Positions 22,693 to 31,405 are shown, counted from the first letter of the stretch. The stretch is DNA of 64,000 nucleotides from Gynuella sunshinyii YC6258 (GCF_000940805.1 NZ_CP007142.1:5556593-5620592); one strand, 5' to 3'. Notes: generated by a model from the sequence alone, not told the origin. Made by a program: numbers and translations.

Positions 22693-23436
22693 TTAGTTTG
22701 CACTGTTATAACGATACATTAACCATAGCCAGGCTTTTTTCTGAAAAAAATACAGTATTAGTGTAATAGTGAGAAATACGGAGAAATCTTGAATCGTTGG
22801 GTGCGTTATTAGTTCTATCGGTTTCCATATCAACAACCCCAAAGGAATAATAAATTTAATAACAATACTAAAAGGATCAGGAAAGTGTTCTGGTTTGAAC
22901 TGAGCGAGGGCAAAGATGTTGACAAATATAGCGTTTAATGGCCCCGGATTTACTTTGCCTGCCAGTAATGATGAAATAGTTATAAGAACGGAAAAAAGTA
23001 TTATATTTATCATTATCAGTAGAATACAGGTTTTAGTTACCGAATATATATTGATATCTGGTATTCCATAAATCACCAGTACAATTCCAACAATAATGTT
23101 TAAGATATCTTTCACCGAAAAACTGTCCAGGCAATAATATATTTTTGTATTAATTGGAGCTAAAAAATATCTATCAAGCAAGCCCCGTCGAAAATTGACA
23201 GGCAAGGCCAAAAGCTGGTTTAAATAAAACGTCCTTGAAACTCCAGTGAGCAATCGGTGCATACCCAACACAAGAATTATTTCGGAACTTCGGACCTTTA
23301 GTATATCTCCCATTAAGATATTAAGAAAAAAGTATAGAGCTACTACTTCAATAACAGCTCCTATTAAGTAAAAGAAAAGCTCCAGTTTAAGAAACTGAAA
23401 AGTTTTTATTTGATGTAAAATGAGATTAACTGCCAT
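22693..23436 (-). CDS. ABC-2 type permease (DUF990-like), exporter operon third gene
   Basis: About 247 residues from the ATG at 23436 (MAVNLILHQIKTFQFLKLELF). Six hydrophobic segments with the pattern of ABC2_membrane_6/DUF990 permeases (COG3694-like). FRRGLLDRYFLAPIN near residue 85 corresponds to the conserved cytoplasmic G-x-[L]-[D/L]-x-x-L-x-x-P loop. It overlaps the upstream permease gene by 11 bp, so the two permeases form a heterodimer with the ATPase two genes upstream. Substrate unknown. Confidence 0.78.
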   Translation of the reverse strand: MAVNLILHQIKTFQFLKLELFFYLIGAVIEVVALYFFLNILMGDILKVRSSEIILVLGMHRLLTGVSRTFYLNQLLALPVNFRRGLLDRYFLAPINTKIYYCLDSFSVKDILNIIVGIVLVIYGIPDINIYSVTKTCILLIMINIILFSVLITISSLLAGKVNPGPLNAIFVNIFALAQFKPEHFPDPFSIVIKFIIPLGLLIWKPIELITHPTIQDFSVFLTITLILYFFQKKAWLWLMYRYNSAN

Positions 23437-24151
23437 ATGCCATATATTTCCTTTGAAAAGCAAATTCTAAATATTTGGATATTGCATAGGTTGCTATTAA
23501 TACTCCACCTTGTGCGGCAACCAGGGTGGATGGTAAATCGGATAGGACAAAGACTTTTGCCGGAACGTAAACATAGTACGGGAATGGTGTAAACAAAAGA
23601 ATATTTAAACTCCAGCTGGGCAGATAATCCAGGGGAAACATCGTTCCTGATAATGGCAGAAGCAGAGCAAACCAGAATGAAATTACTCCCATGCTCTGAG
23701 TAGTCCAGGCAGAAATTAAACCCAATATAATTGAAATATTGAATTGTATCAGTACTGAGAGAAAAACAGATGCCAATCCGGACACTATGCTTAGGTGTTC
23801 ATATTCAAACCCCATATAGATAACCAACACCAATACCACTAGCAGTGTTGGTATAACAAAAATCAGCATGGCTATTCTGGAAAGAAAATAGGTGTATCGA
23901 AAATTTCGAGGAATAATTAAGATATGTGAAACCTGGCCGGATGAGACATCTCCAGCAAGTTGATTGGCTGTCCACCCATTGACAATTTGTGAAATAAAAA
24001 AAACGAGTAGATAGTATGTTGATATACTTTCAGATCTTACAACCACAGCAGATATTAATGGCAAAAGTCCGTATAACATATAAACGATGATATTGACTTT
24101 ATAGGTCAGCAGTTCTTTAAGCCGCAAAAAAATATAAAGTAAACTATGCAT
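23426..24151 (-). CDS. ABC-2 type permease, exporter operon second gene
   Basis: About 241 residues from ATG 24151 (MHSLLYIFLRLKELLTYKVN). Six hydrophobic segments; NGWTANQLAGDVSSGQVSHILIIPRNFRY near residue 60 is the cytoplasmic coupling loop typical of COG4587-type permeases. Start and stop overlap its neighbours, indicating translational coupling. It pairs with the 22693-23436 permease. Confidence 0.78.
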   Translation of the reverse strand: MHSLLYIFLRLKELLTYKVNIIVYMLYGLLPLISAVVVRSESISTYYLLVFFISQIVNGWTANQLAGDVSSGQVSHILIIPRNFRYTYFLSRIAMLIFVIPTLLVVLVLVIYMGFEYEHLSIVSGLASVFLSVLIQFNISIILGLISAWTTQSMGVISFWFALLLPLSGTMFPLDYLPSWSLNILLFTPFPYYVYVPAKVFVLSDLPSTLVAAQGGVLIATYAISKYLEFAFQRKYMAYGS

Positions 24152-25067
24152 GATCAAGATTCTTGGTTGAAATAATATCCATGATGGATTGTGAGAATGT
24201 CTTTTCTTCCTGTCTTATTGAAATCACCCTGATTTTGTCATTTTTTCTCAGTTTATCAATCTCTTCTGGAATGTCTGAAATATCGCAGATTATTTCATGA
24301 AGTGTCTCATCCATGCTGTTCTCGTAGCTGATTCTATATTGCGAATCTGAAGAACGATTATTTACAACCTCGGAAAGAAAGTCATTAAAAACAACCTGCC
24401 CTTCAGACAGCCCTACCATTCTGCTGCAAGTATGACTAATATCTTCCATATTATGTGAGGACAGCAGGATCAATGATTTTTCTTCTTCCTTTACCAATCG
24501 TATGTACTTTCTGAATGTCAATTGTGTTTCCAAATCCAAACCAATCGTTGGTTCGTCGAGCAGTAATATTCTTGGTTTGTGTAGTAGTGACTTAATCAGC
24601 TCACATTTCATTCGCTCTCCAAGGCTTAGTGCTCTAGCCTGTTTTTGTAGTAAATTCGTTGCACTGAATAAGTCTGCTAGTTTTTCGTATTGTAATATGC
24701 AGCTTCTTTTCTCTAATCCATATATATAACCATGAAGTTTAAATGAGTCACACACTGGCAAATCCCAGGTTAGAGAATCTTTTCGGCCCGACAGGAAAGC
24801 AATTTTAGAAAGAAGGGATTTGGTTTTCTTAAAAGGATCCTCACCCAGGATGCTGATTTTTCCTGAAGACGGATGGAGCAGTCCACAGATTAACTTCATC
24901 AATGTAGTCTTACCTGCGCCGTTATTGCCAACCAGACCAATAATTTCAGGAGAGTCGAAGGCCAGGGTTATGTTTCTAAGCGCAGATTTTTTTACTTTTT
25001 TTGATCTGAAGAATCCGCTCCGATAGCTGATCTCGTAATTCTTACAGAGTCCACGTATCTCAATCAT
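24144..25067 (-). CDS. ABC transporter ATP-binding protein (COG4586-like)
   Basis: About 307 residues from ATG 25067 (MIEIRGLCKNYEI). Walker A is GNNGAGKT, the signature motif LSLGERMKCEL, Walker B ILLLDEPTIGLD, and the H-loop is SSHNMED. The N-terminal RSGFFRSKKVKKSALRNITLAF insert before Walker A and the C-terminal ~70-residue extension are typical of ATPases partnered with DUF990 permeases. It overlaps the stop of the 170-residue gene by 8 bp and the permease gene downstream by 8 bp. An in-frame TTG at 25091 is less likely. Confidence 0.88.
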   Translation of the reverse strand: MIEIRGLCKNYEISYRSGFFRSKKVKKSALRNITLAFDSPEIIGLVGNNGAGKTTLMKLICGLLHPSSGKISILGEDPFKKTKSLLSKIAFLSGRKDSLTWDLPVCDSFKLHGYIYGLEKRSCILQYEKLADLFSATNLLQKQARALSLGERMKCELIKSLLHKPRILLLDEPTIGLDLETQLTFRKYIRLVKEEEKSLILLSSHNMEDISHTCSRMVGLSEGQVVFNDFLSEVVNNRSSDSQYRISYENSMDETLHEIICDISDIPEEIDKLRKNDKIRVISIRQEEKTFSQSIMDIISTKNLDHA

Positions 25068-25572
25068 TAATATATTGACTCGACTTTTCAATCATATAGT
25101 TGAATGCTTCCTCAGAATCACAGGACAAAAGATCATCAGTGGTTCTGCCATACTTCTGATATAAAACATCCTGTAATGAAGGTTTTGAATTGGATAAAAT
25201 TTTTGAAAACTCTTCATCCAAAAGTTGCCAATCAGGCCTGCCAACAGTCTCTCGAATTGAAATAAAACGACAAGGGGAGATTATTTGGGATTTTTTGCGT
25301 TGAGTCGTTTCTAATTTATTCTTGATAAACTTACCAAACATCAAAGATTCGCTTGTATAAGCTACCTTTAGTATCCAATACACCCAGTTGACAAGTTCTT
25401 CAGGAGATTTCCACTCGCCGAACAATACATTTGTAACATAATAATGACCGATTCCTTTTTCGCGGATTAAGGTTCTAATACGCTCTGCCTCTTGAATACA
25501 TATTCTCAAAAAGTCTCCAGCCAGAAAGTTATTGCTTTCAAATGATAAAATCCTGAAGGTTTTATTATCCAT
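25060..25572 (-). CDS. Hypothetical first gene of the ABC exporter operon, 170 aa
   Basis: A soluble protein beginning MDNKTFRILSFESNNFLAGDFLRICIQEAERIRTLIREKG. No signal peptide or membrane helix and no motif I recognise. It is fused by overlap to the exporter ATPase gene, so it is likely to take part in whatever the exporter moves or senses. Its start codon lies 72 bp downstream of an eight-copy heptamer repeat, which may modulate its expression. Confidence 0.6.
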   Translation of the reverse strand: MDNKTFRILSFESNNFLAGDFLRICIQEAERIRTLIREKGIGHYYVTNVLFGEWKSPEELVNWVYWILKVAYTSESLMFGKFIKNKLETTQRKKSQIISPCRFISIRETVGRPDWQLLDEEFSKILSNSKPSLQDVLYQKYGRTTDDLLSCDSEEAFNYMIEKSSQYIND

Positions 25573-25644
25573 AGAGATGGTTGTATAGGGACAGATTTTT
25601 CTGTCAGCTGGTTGCTACGAAAACCGTCTGAATGAATCATGTAG

Positions 25645-25706
25645 TGACATGTGACATGTGACATGTGACATGTGACATGTGACATGTGACATGTGACATG
25701 TGACAT
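25645..25706. repeat. Heptanucleotide tandem repeat (TGACATG, ~8.9 copies)
   Basis: Eight perfect TGACATG units (25645-25700) and a six-base partial. The unit contains the palindrome ACATGT-like core CATG. The tract lies 73-135 bp upstream of the exporter-operon start codon on the minus strand. The unit size is not a multiple of three, so slippage would also shift any frame passing through it. Confidence 0.95.
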
Positions 25707-26040
25707 TGTCCTTATGTTTATGACATCCATCTTTAATTGCGTTTAACACCATATAAACCATAAGTGCAACTGAAGCAAATAATCTACAAAACTTATTTAC
25801 CTTAAGATACTCCATCATCGGCAGAGTTAGATCTATCTGCATTAGGAGTGCAGTTCCAAGATTTCTGGATTTTTTCTTTCTTTAAAAATTCTTCCCACTT
25901 CTGAATTTCCTGACCTGTAGATGGTGCTATTTACAAGTCTCCATTTGATCTGATTTGTACAATAAGGTGTGTCTGTAATTCGCAACAAGCGGAAAGCAGT
26001 TTATTTAAGTCATTTTTTTCCAACAATACACCAAAAGTAC
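25707..26040. other. A+T-rich intergenic stretch, no gene recognised
   Basis: Short minus-strand frames cross this stretch (for example a hydrophobic MQIDLTLPMMEYLKVNKFCRLFASVALMVYMVLNA) and run into the heptamer repeat. No ribosome binding site or homology supports them. Confidence 0.4.
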
Positions 26041-26139
26041 TAGAGGCTATTCGGTTTTATTTATCAACCTGAGTTGGTAACCACATCATGACAAAACCCA
26101 GAGCCATCATACCGTGATAGTTTCCCGCCAATTTGCCAT

Positions 26140-26520
26140 ATTCGGTTAAAACCAGCAGAGCGGGTTGTACGAGTCCTGAAACAACTACAACGAGATACCC
26201 AAACAGATACGCTTAGACAATGGGCCGGAATTGATCTAAGCAACGTTGGGTGATGAGTGTGGAGAACACGATATTGAGCTGTATCGCATACAATCAGGCA
26301 GCCAACGCAAACTGCATGCAACTGTTTTATATTCTCAGTGACCCGGGTATGGAAGACTCTCTCCATGGAATCAACGGCACGCGCTGTGCAGAACCATTCA
26401 ATGAAAAGACGTTTGGTTAACATAGCGTCTTTTTCCAGGCAGGTCAGAATACCACCATCTGTAATGCACCACTTCACTATAAAACTGGACTTGGGTCTTA
26501 TTTATAAAAAAAGCCTGACC
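26140..26520 (+). pseudogene. IS3- and IS5-type transposase debris
   Basis: Around 26200 the plus strand encodes EIPKQIRLDNGPELI followed by a stop, the D-N-G-P-E core of IS3 OrfB integrase domains, preceded by VVRVLKQLQ in a neighbouring frame. From about 26320 a second piece reads YILSDPGMEDSLHGINGTRCAEPF, resembling the N-terminal LSDPxMEDALYEI segment of IS5-family transposases. Both are short and interrupted; no ends are visible. Confidence 0.6.
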
Positions 26521-26670
26521 AGTATCCGAAAATACCATTGAATATAACAGCCCGAATAATTAGCCTCAGATCCATAGTAGTAAATTATCATAATAGCTTT
26601 CCTTGGATGTATTGGTTATGGAGAGAGATCTGTTATGAAGAGACATATGGATTAAATTAAGGCATATGTG

Positions 26671-28497
26671 ATGCATATATATTTTTCAAGAAAAGACAAT
26701 AGCCGTTATTTGATTCGGGTATTGTTGCTGGCTTCGATGGTATTATCCTTGACCAGTTGTAACATTTCAGTTTCAACTGATTCTGGAAACACCTCTGAAA
26801 ACGGCAGTTCATCAGACACTAACAACAATGACGCCAGTACCTCCAGTGGTACCAATAACGACAGTAATGACACTGACTCTTCCAATGATTCAGGAAACGC
26901 TGACTCATCTGGTAATTCAGGAAACGCTGAAGGCTCTGATACCGGTAGTGGTGGTGATAACCAGGGAGGCAACAGCGATAGTTCAGAAGACAATACCGAC
27001 ACTGGCAGCGCTGATAACTCCGGAGACAATAGTGATAGCGACAGTGCCTCTGGTTCAGATACATCCGGCTCTGATGATACCGATATTCAACAGTGTCAGG
27101 CCTATGAGTGGCCCGGCTATACACCGGATCTGAATTACAACTTCCGCGATGAATACAGTGATATCGATCCAAATACTTTTGATGTCTATCTGGGCTGCGA
27201 TCCTTCGCTGGTTGCCGGTTATAAGTCATCCGGATGGTACACATTTATCTGGGGATATAATCGTAACCCGGCCATTACCGATGCCGATATTGACCGTGTA
27301 TTGGCCAACCTGAATGAGGACATGGCCTATACCAGAGACGTGATGGGCTGGCCACCGGATAAACTGCCCCGTGAAGGGTATTACAGTAATATCTATTTAT
27401 ACGGTTCCGGACTGTGCACTGATAATGCCGCCAATACCGAAAAAGGCGGTTGGCAAAGCGGCATTAATGGCTACCCTATGATTCTGCTGTCTTATTATCC
27501 GGTGATCACACCAAGCGAACGCGGTGGTATTACTCATGAAGAAATTCATGCAGTCATGGCATCCATGCCCTCTGGCAAAGCAGCGTGGTTTAATGAGGGT
27601 GGCAACACCTGGCTGCAAATGAATATGGAAGCCTCCAGAACCGGACAATATGGTGTCGGATTCCTTGATGGCGCACCGTTCCTGGCGCCGCATATGCCGA
27701 TTGAAAACTACAGTGGCTGGCTACAGGACGGCACCTTTGGTGGTCCAAATGCTGAAGGTGTAAATCGGTTTGTGAATGGCCAACAGGTATCTACCTGGCG
27801 TGATTACCTGGGCGGCAACCAATACAACTCGGTCTTTTCACACTTCCTGTCGCTGTACGTTTCCACTGGAGCCAATGCCTGGATATGGAGTAACGGCAAC
27901 TACAACCATATTCTGGAGACTCTGGCTTCCGGTCTTGGTGAAGAACAGACCCGCGATCTGGTGATGGAATATCGTGCGCGTCAGGCCATGGTTGACTTTG
28001 GAGCGTGGACAGATGCCCTTAAAGTACCGATCAATAACAACTGGGGACGCACCATCGGTGCTGAAGCAATCAGCGGAGGCATTCTGCAACAACCGACGCC
28101 ACACAAACTGACCTTCTATGCCGATTCCGACACCGTCGGCAGTGTAGTGATCCCGGCGACTGATACCCTGCCAGGCTGGTCCGGTGCCAATCAGATTCCA
28201 TTTGTCACTAATGGCGATACCGTCAAGATCAAGTTCGACCCACAGGATGAAAATATGCGTCTGCAGCTGGCTTATCGTGCGGCAGACGGCTCGGCGGTCT
28301 ACAGCAAACCGGTGAGCAGTGGTGAGGTCTGCCTGACACTCGACAAGCCAGCCAAAGACGGTACCGTCGTTGCGGTAGTGAGCAACGTGGATTACTTATA
28401 CCAGGGAGAGTCGTCACGGAGCAGGAAATATAATTATCAGCTTGAAATGGTCGAAGGCGTATCCGGCACTGCTGACATCTATCAAAGGCATTACTGA
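26671..28497 (+). CDS. Lipoprotein with HEEIH zinc-metallopeptidase-like domain, 608 aa
   Basis: ATG 26671 gives a basic head, a hydrophobic stretch and lipobox LTSC near residue 30. Residues ~35-145 are a Ser/Asn/Asp/Gly linker of low complexity. The folded part starts at CQAYEWPGYTPDLNYNF. ITHEEIHAVMAS near residue 290 is a HExxH zinc site, and WFNEGGNTWLQ ~20 residues later offers the third (Glu) ligand, as in gluzincin-type peptidases. A ~130-residue beta-rich C-terminal domain follows. Lipid-anchored and long-linkered, it probably works on the outer surface or in the periplasm. The peptidase family is not one I recognise, so proteolysis is inferred from the motif only. Confidence 0.72.
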   Translation: MHIYFSRKDNSRYLIRVLLLASMVLSLTSCNISVSTDSGNTSENGSSSDTNNNDASTSSGTNNDSNDTDSSNDSGNADSSGNSGNAEGSDTGSGGDNQGGNSDSSEDNTDTGSADNSGDNSDSDSASGSDTSGSDDTDIQQCQAYEWPGYTPDLNYNFRDEYSDIDPNTFDVYLGCDPSLVAGYKSSGWYTFIWGYNRNPAITDADIDRVLANLNEDMAYTRDVMGWPPDKLPREGYYSNIYLYGSGLCTDNAANTEKGGWQSGINGYPMILLSYYPVITPSERGGITHEEIHAVMASMPSGKAAWFNEGGNTWLQMNMEASRTGQYGVGFLDGAPFLAPHMPIENYSGWLQDGTFGGPNAEGVNRFVNGQQVSTWRDYLGGNQYNSVFSHFLSLYVSTGANAWIWSNGNYNHILETLASGLGEEQTRDLVMEYRARQAMVDFGAWTDALKVPINNNWGRTIGAEAISGGILQQPTPHKLTFYADSDTVGSVVIPATDTLPGWSGANQIPFVTNGDTVKIKFDPQDENMRLQLAYRAADGSAVYSKPVSSGEVCLTLDKPAKDGTVVAVVSNVDYLYQGESSRSRKYNYQLEMVEGVSGTADIYQRHY

Positions 28498-28532
28498 CAC
28501 CTTCCAGCGGGCGCCATCCGGCGCTCCTGTCA

Positions 28533-28772
28533 TCACGACTTATAATCTCCCTTACAAAACCTGCTCTTGCCGTTGTTCAGCGCATCCGTCAGGCCAACGA
28601 TATTGATATATCGTTGACGACCGATTTTAATCGTCGGCAAGGTACGCTGTTCTACCCACCCGCGCACCGTATCAGATGACACCCCGACATACTCGGAGAA
28701 CTGTTGCTGTGATAGCACCGGTGGCAGGGGGAATATGTTTAAGTGGATATTATCGGGTAGCTGCTTCCTCAT
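28533..28772 (-). CDS. Small HTH (excisionase/MerR-like) DNA-binding protein, 79 aa
   Basis: PPVLSQQQFSEYVGVSSDTVRGWVEQRTLPTIKIGRQRYIN (about 17-57) is a winged helix-turn-helix of the excisionase/HTH_17 type, as found in phage and mobile-element regulators. It is transcribed away from the XRE-type gene at 28894; the intergenic region holds two copies of one palindrome. It may be the remains of a phage control region. No integrase is nearby. Confidence 0.75.
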   Translation of the reverse strand: MRKQLPDNIHLNIFPLPPVLSQQQFSEYVGVSSDTVRGWVEQRTLPTIKIGRQRYINIVGLTDALNNGKSRFCKGDYKS

Positions 28773-28813
28773 GACTAAAGCGATCCATACTGGCTATATG
28801 AAAAGAACTTGAT

Positions 28814-28830
28814 ACTAAGTATTCCTTAGT
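28814..28830. promoter_or_regulatory. Operator palindrome ACTAAG-N5-CTTAGT, copy 1
   Basis: A perfect 6-bp inverted repeat with 5-bp spacer (TATTC), between the two divergent HTH genes. The identical half-sites and spacing recur 34 bp downstream. Confidence 0.72.
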
Positions 28831-28847
28831 ATCTGGTCAACACCAAA

Positions 28848-28864
28848 ACTAAGAAAATCTTAGT
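28848..28864. promoter_or_regulatory. Operator palindrome ACTAAG-N5-CTTAGT, copy 2
   Basis: The same palindrome with spacer AAAAT, ending 29 bp before the proposed ATC start of the XRE-like gene. Likely target of that repressor. Confidence 0.72.
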
Positions 28865-28893
28865 CCTGAATCAGATAACAAGAGATCAGGACT

Positions 28894-29199
28894 ATCGATA
28901 CCTTCACCAGACGGCTGAAAGAGATTCGGGAGCGCAAGAATATTTCCCAGAAACAATTGGGTATTCAGGCTGGCATTGACCCATCATCTGCCAGCCCGCG
29001 AATGAATCAATATGAAACCGGTAAACATCGCCCCGACCCCAAGACAATCGAGAAACTTTGTGAAGTTCTTGGCGTTCCTGTTGCCTATCTTTATTGTGAG
29101 GATGATGGTCTGGCACAGATCATTGAACACTATTCACGACTCACCAAAAAGGATAAGGAAAAAGTCCTAAAAATAGTAAGTCAGAATGCCAAGTCATAA
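28894..29199 (+). CDS. XRE-family transcriptional regulator, possible ATC start
   Basis: The frame encodes DTFTRRLKEIRERKNISQKQLGIQAGIDPSSASPRMNQYETGKHRPDPKTIEKLCEVLGVPVAYLYCEDD, a full Cro/CI helix-turn-helix. The segment before the first recognised start (TTG 28957) is clearly part of the domain. No ATG, GTG or TTG precedes it in frame before a stop at about 28882. An ATC at 28894 sits where homologous proteins have ATG, preceded by CAGGA. Either ATC is used or the start codon is mutated and the protein is N-terminally truncated. The C-terminus is helical (IIEHYSRLTKKDKEKVLKIV). Confidence 0.72.
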   Translation: MDTFTRRLKEIRERKNISQKQLGIQAGIDPSSASPRMNQYETGKHRPDPKTIEKLCEVLGVPVAYLYCEDDGLAQIIEHYSRLTKKDKEKVLKIVSQNAKS

Positions 29200-29625
29200 A
29201 TTTTTTTAACCAGCTTATAATCTTATTATCGGGAGGGAAATAGTGAATATTCCTTGTTTCAGATCCGCCGTATATACCTCTCTACAGGTTCAGATGCGGC
29301 ATCCATGCTGAAACAAGCAGTATCCATTTTAAGCTGCTATAGCAGCTCTATTTTTACTGACGGGTGTAATAATTATTATAAAAACCATTCAAGTCATCTG
29401 AAAAATTAATGGTATTGATTAGCAATATAACCAATATAACCAATATAACCAATATAACAGCACACCATCTTAACCATTGAAACTCACTCCAACAACAGAT
29501 ACTACCCGACACCGTATATTTATCAGCACAAGGACTTTTGATCATGACCCTATCAAGGAAGTGAAGCCACGCGTTATTATCACTGCTTATAGGACAGTAG
29601 TGACACGGTTAGTATCTTTGATTGC
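29200..29625. other. Intergenic region with 9-bp tandem repeat
   Basis: CCAATATAA repeats four times at 29422-29457 (first unit GCAATATAA). The sequence that follows (AACAGCACACCATCTTAACCA) recurs as AACAGGACATCCATCTTAACCA near 30745. No gene seen. Confidence 0.7.
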
Positions 29626-29627
29626 TT

Positions 29628-30074
29628 TCAATAGCTTTTTTCCCATTTCTCGCCTTGCATTGACATAAAATCGCCTCCCAACTTCCAAACAAGTGTTTTG
29701 CTATCGTTCGTAGTTGATATATATGCGCCTGCTGGCACCAGTCTTAAAGTACTCTTGCCAAGAAATAATCCACCTTGTTCCATGCGGCTGTCTGTAGTCT
29801 GCCGACCCTGAAATGTTCGAAATTCAAGAGATTCTGGCGCTTTGAAATAGTAGTAGTCGTCATCTTCTGCTTCCAATACATACTGCCCTTCGGGAAATAG
29901 TATTCCGTGTGACCGATTAAGGTCATACCAGACCATTGAATCGAATAACGTGACATTTTTGTTCGTATCTTGTTTTAGTTGAACGTTTCTCACTTCATCT
30001 GCTACTGGGTCTAAAGTTAACGCAGCGCAGCTCATTAAGGTAAAAATAAGAGATAAAACCAGTATGTTTTTCAT
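29628..30074 (-). CDS. Lipoprotein, 148 aa
   Basis: Start 30074 is preceded by GAGG at 5-6 nt and gives MKNILVLSLIFTLMSCAALTLDP with lipobox LMSC at Cys16. The mature protein is beta-rich (GILFPEGQYVLEAEDDDYYYFKAPESLEFRTFQGRQ, GGLFLGKSTLRLVPAGAYIS), suggesting a small beta-sandwich domain. The longer in-frame start is rejected. It is the downstream member of two minus-strand genes lying between copies of a ~22-bp direct repeat. Function unknown. Confidence 0.68.
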   Translation of the reverse strand: MKNILVLSLIFTLMSCAALTLDPVADEVRNVQLKQDTNKNVTLFDSMVWYDLNRSHGILFPEGQYVLEAEDDDYYYFKAPESLEFRTFQGRQTTDSRMEQGGLFLGKSTLRLVPAGAYISTTNDSKTLVWKLGGDFMSMQGEKWEKSY

Positions 30075-30146
30075 ATAATCCTCTAAAGTTAACGCTTTGC
30101 TCTGGGGCAATCTTATCGTAATGCAGGTTTGTATCTGACATGATTT

Positions 30147-30614
30147 TTATGAATAGGCCCGCTCATGAACCAACTTGTACTCTTTGAATGTGTCGTAAGG
30201 AAACTGACCTTTGCGGTGTTCCTTGTAACTGTTTTCTGACATCATATCTCGTATCTTCTCCATTTGACGTAGTATGCAAATGGAAAATAGTTTCAATTTC
30301 ACTTCAAATTCAAGCGTTTCAATTTTTGGTTTTTCATATGTATTGATTTGGGTGCATTCAGTGATTGAAACCAGTACTTTGTGTTTTTGTTTGTGATTAC
30401 GCCTGATGGACCATTTGTACTCGCCGGGTTCATCGTACCAAATAAATTCGGATTCATTACCACCTTCCAGTAACTCAATCATGCTATTGAGCAACACCTC
30501 AATGGGGTTCTCAAAAATATGCGTAGGCCCCATTTCATAAATTTTCCCTTCAACATAGATAAAGCAGGTACTCCATCCATGATTTTCAAGAAAATAAAAA
30601 AAAATCAATCTCAT
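30147..30614 (-). CDS. Immunity-protein-like hypothetical, 155 aa
   Basis: The sequence IEVLLNSMIELLEGGNESEFIWYDEPGEYKWSIRR (about 38-72) has the WxDEPGxYxW stretch common in small soluble proteins annotated as immunity-like. A C-terminal helix and charged tail follow (YKEHRKGQFPYDTFKEYKL). No signal peptide. No toxin gene is adjacent, so the immunity idea is only suggestive. Confidence 0.58.
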   Translation of the reverse strand: MRLIFFYFLENHGWSTCFIYVEGKIYEMGPTHIFENPIEVLLNSMIELLEGGNESEFIWYDEPGEYKWSIRRNHKQKHKVLVSITECTQINTYEKPKIETLEFEVKLKLFSICILRQMEKIRDMMSENSYKEHRKGQFPYDTFKEYKLVHERAYS

Positions 30615-30763
30615 CAGGATATTTCATTATCTATTTCATCTGGATTCAAGACACCCAAAGCAGTAGCCAGTCTAAAAGACTGCCTCGATGCTATTGGTTA
30701 TTGTGATGTGCGATTTGCTCTGTACCAGAGTAAATACATAACCAATATAACAGGACATCCATC

Positions 30764-31405
30764 TTAACCACTTTTCATCAAAGCCAGTTTTGAACCAAAG
30801 CCAATAAAAACTGCGCCCGTTATTGAGTTTAGCCATTTCTTAAAGCGAGCTGAGTTGGTTACGTGTTTCACTCGGTTGAGTATTAGAACCATTGAAGAGA
30901 ACCAAAGTAAATTAACCAGTGCATGAGCGGTTACCAGTGCATATGAATTGATCGGGTCTTGGTGCACAGGAATAAATTGTGGAAATGCGGCCAGGTAAAA
31001 TAAGGAGACTTTAGGGTTCAGCACGTTGGTCAGAAAGCCCTCGAAGAAGGCTTTAAAAATTGGCATGTCAACTATTCTGTTTTCTGTCGATAGGTGGATT
31101 CCGTTTGGGTGACTGCTTTTTATGGCGGAGTACATTGCTTTTATGCCGATCCAGATGAGATAGGCCGCGCCGAGTAATTTGATGATTGCGAAGGCTTGAG
31201 CGGATTGAACAAGCAGTAGAGAAATGCCCAGTATCGATAGAGTGCCATGCACGTAAAAAGCGCAAACAAACCCGCCAACGTTCGCAAAGCCAACCTTTTT
31301 ACCAAACAGGGGAACATTTTTGGCGATGAGAAGACCATTAGGGCCGGGAGATATCACAAGCAAGGATGCGACGGCCATAAAAGCCAGAATATTACCGATG
31401 TCCAT
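30764..31405 (-). CDS. LysE-family amino-acid exporter
   Basis: Start ATG 31405 with GGAG upstream; 213 residues. The N-terminal LLVISPGPNGLLIAKN contains the PGP motif of LysE/RhtB exporters. Six hydrophobic segments and the FFEGFLTNVLNPKVSLFYLAAFPQFI loop (about 125-150) are diagnostic. Acts in the inner membrane to export amino acids or related compounds; specificity is not predictable. Confidence 0.88.
   Translation of the reverse strand: MDIGNILAFMAVASLLVISPGPNGLLIAKNVPLFGKKVGFANVGGFVCAFYVHGTLSILGISLLLVQSAQAFAIIKLLGAAYLIWIGIKAMYSAIKSSHPNGIHLSTENRIVDMPIFKAFFEGFLTNVLNPKVSLFYLAAFPQFIPVHQDPINSYALVTAHALVNLLWFSSMVLILNRVKHVTNSARFKKWLNSITGAVFIGFGSKLALMKSG

Noticed and set aside
25645-25706. Could be a CRISPR array
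   Set aside because: Repeat units are 7 bp with no spacers; a simple tandem repeat.
29422-29457. Could be a CRISPR or iteron array
   Set aside because: Four contiguous 9-bp units, no spacers, and no replication gene nearby.
30060-30130. GTTAACGCTTTGCTCTGGGG upstream of the lipoprotein gene as an attC
   Set aside because: Core resembles TTAACGC, but no matching inverted arm or GTTRRRY partner is found within 120 bp.
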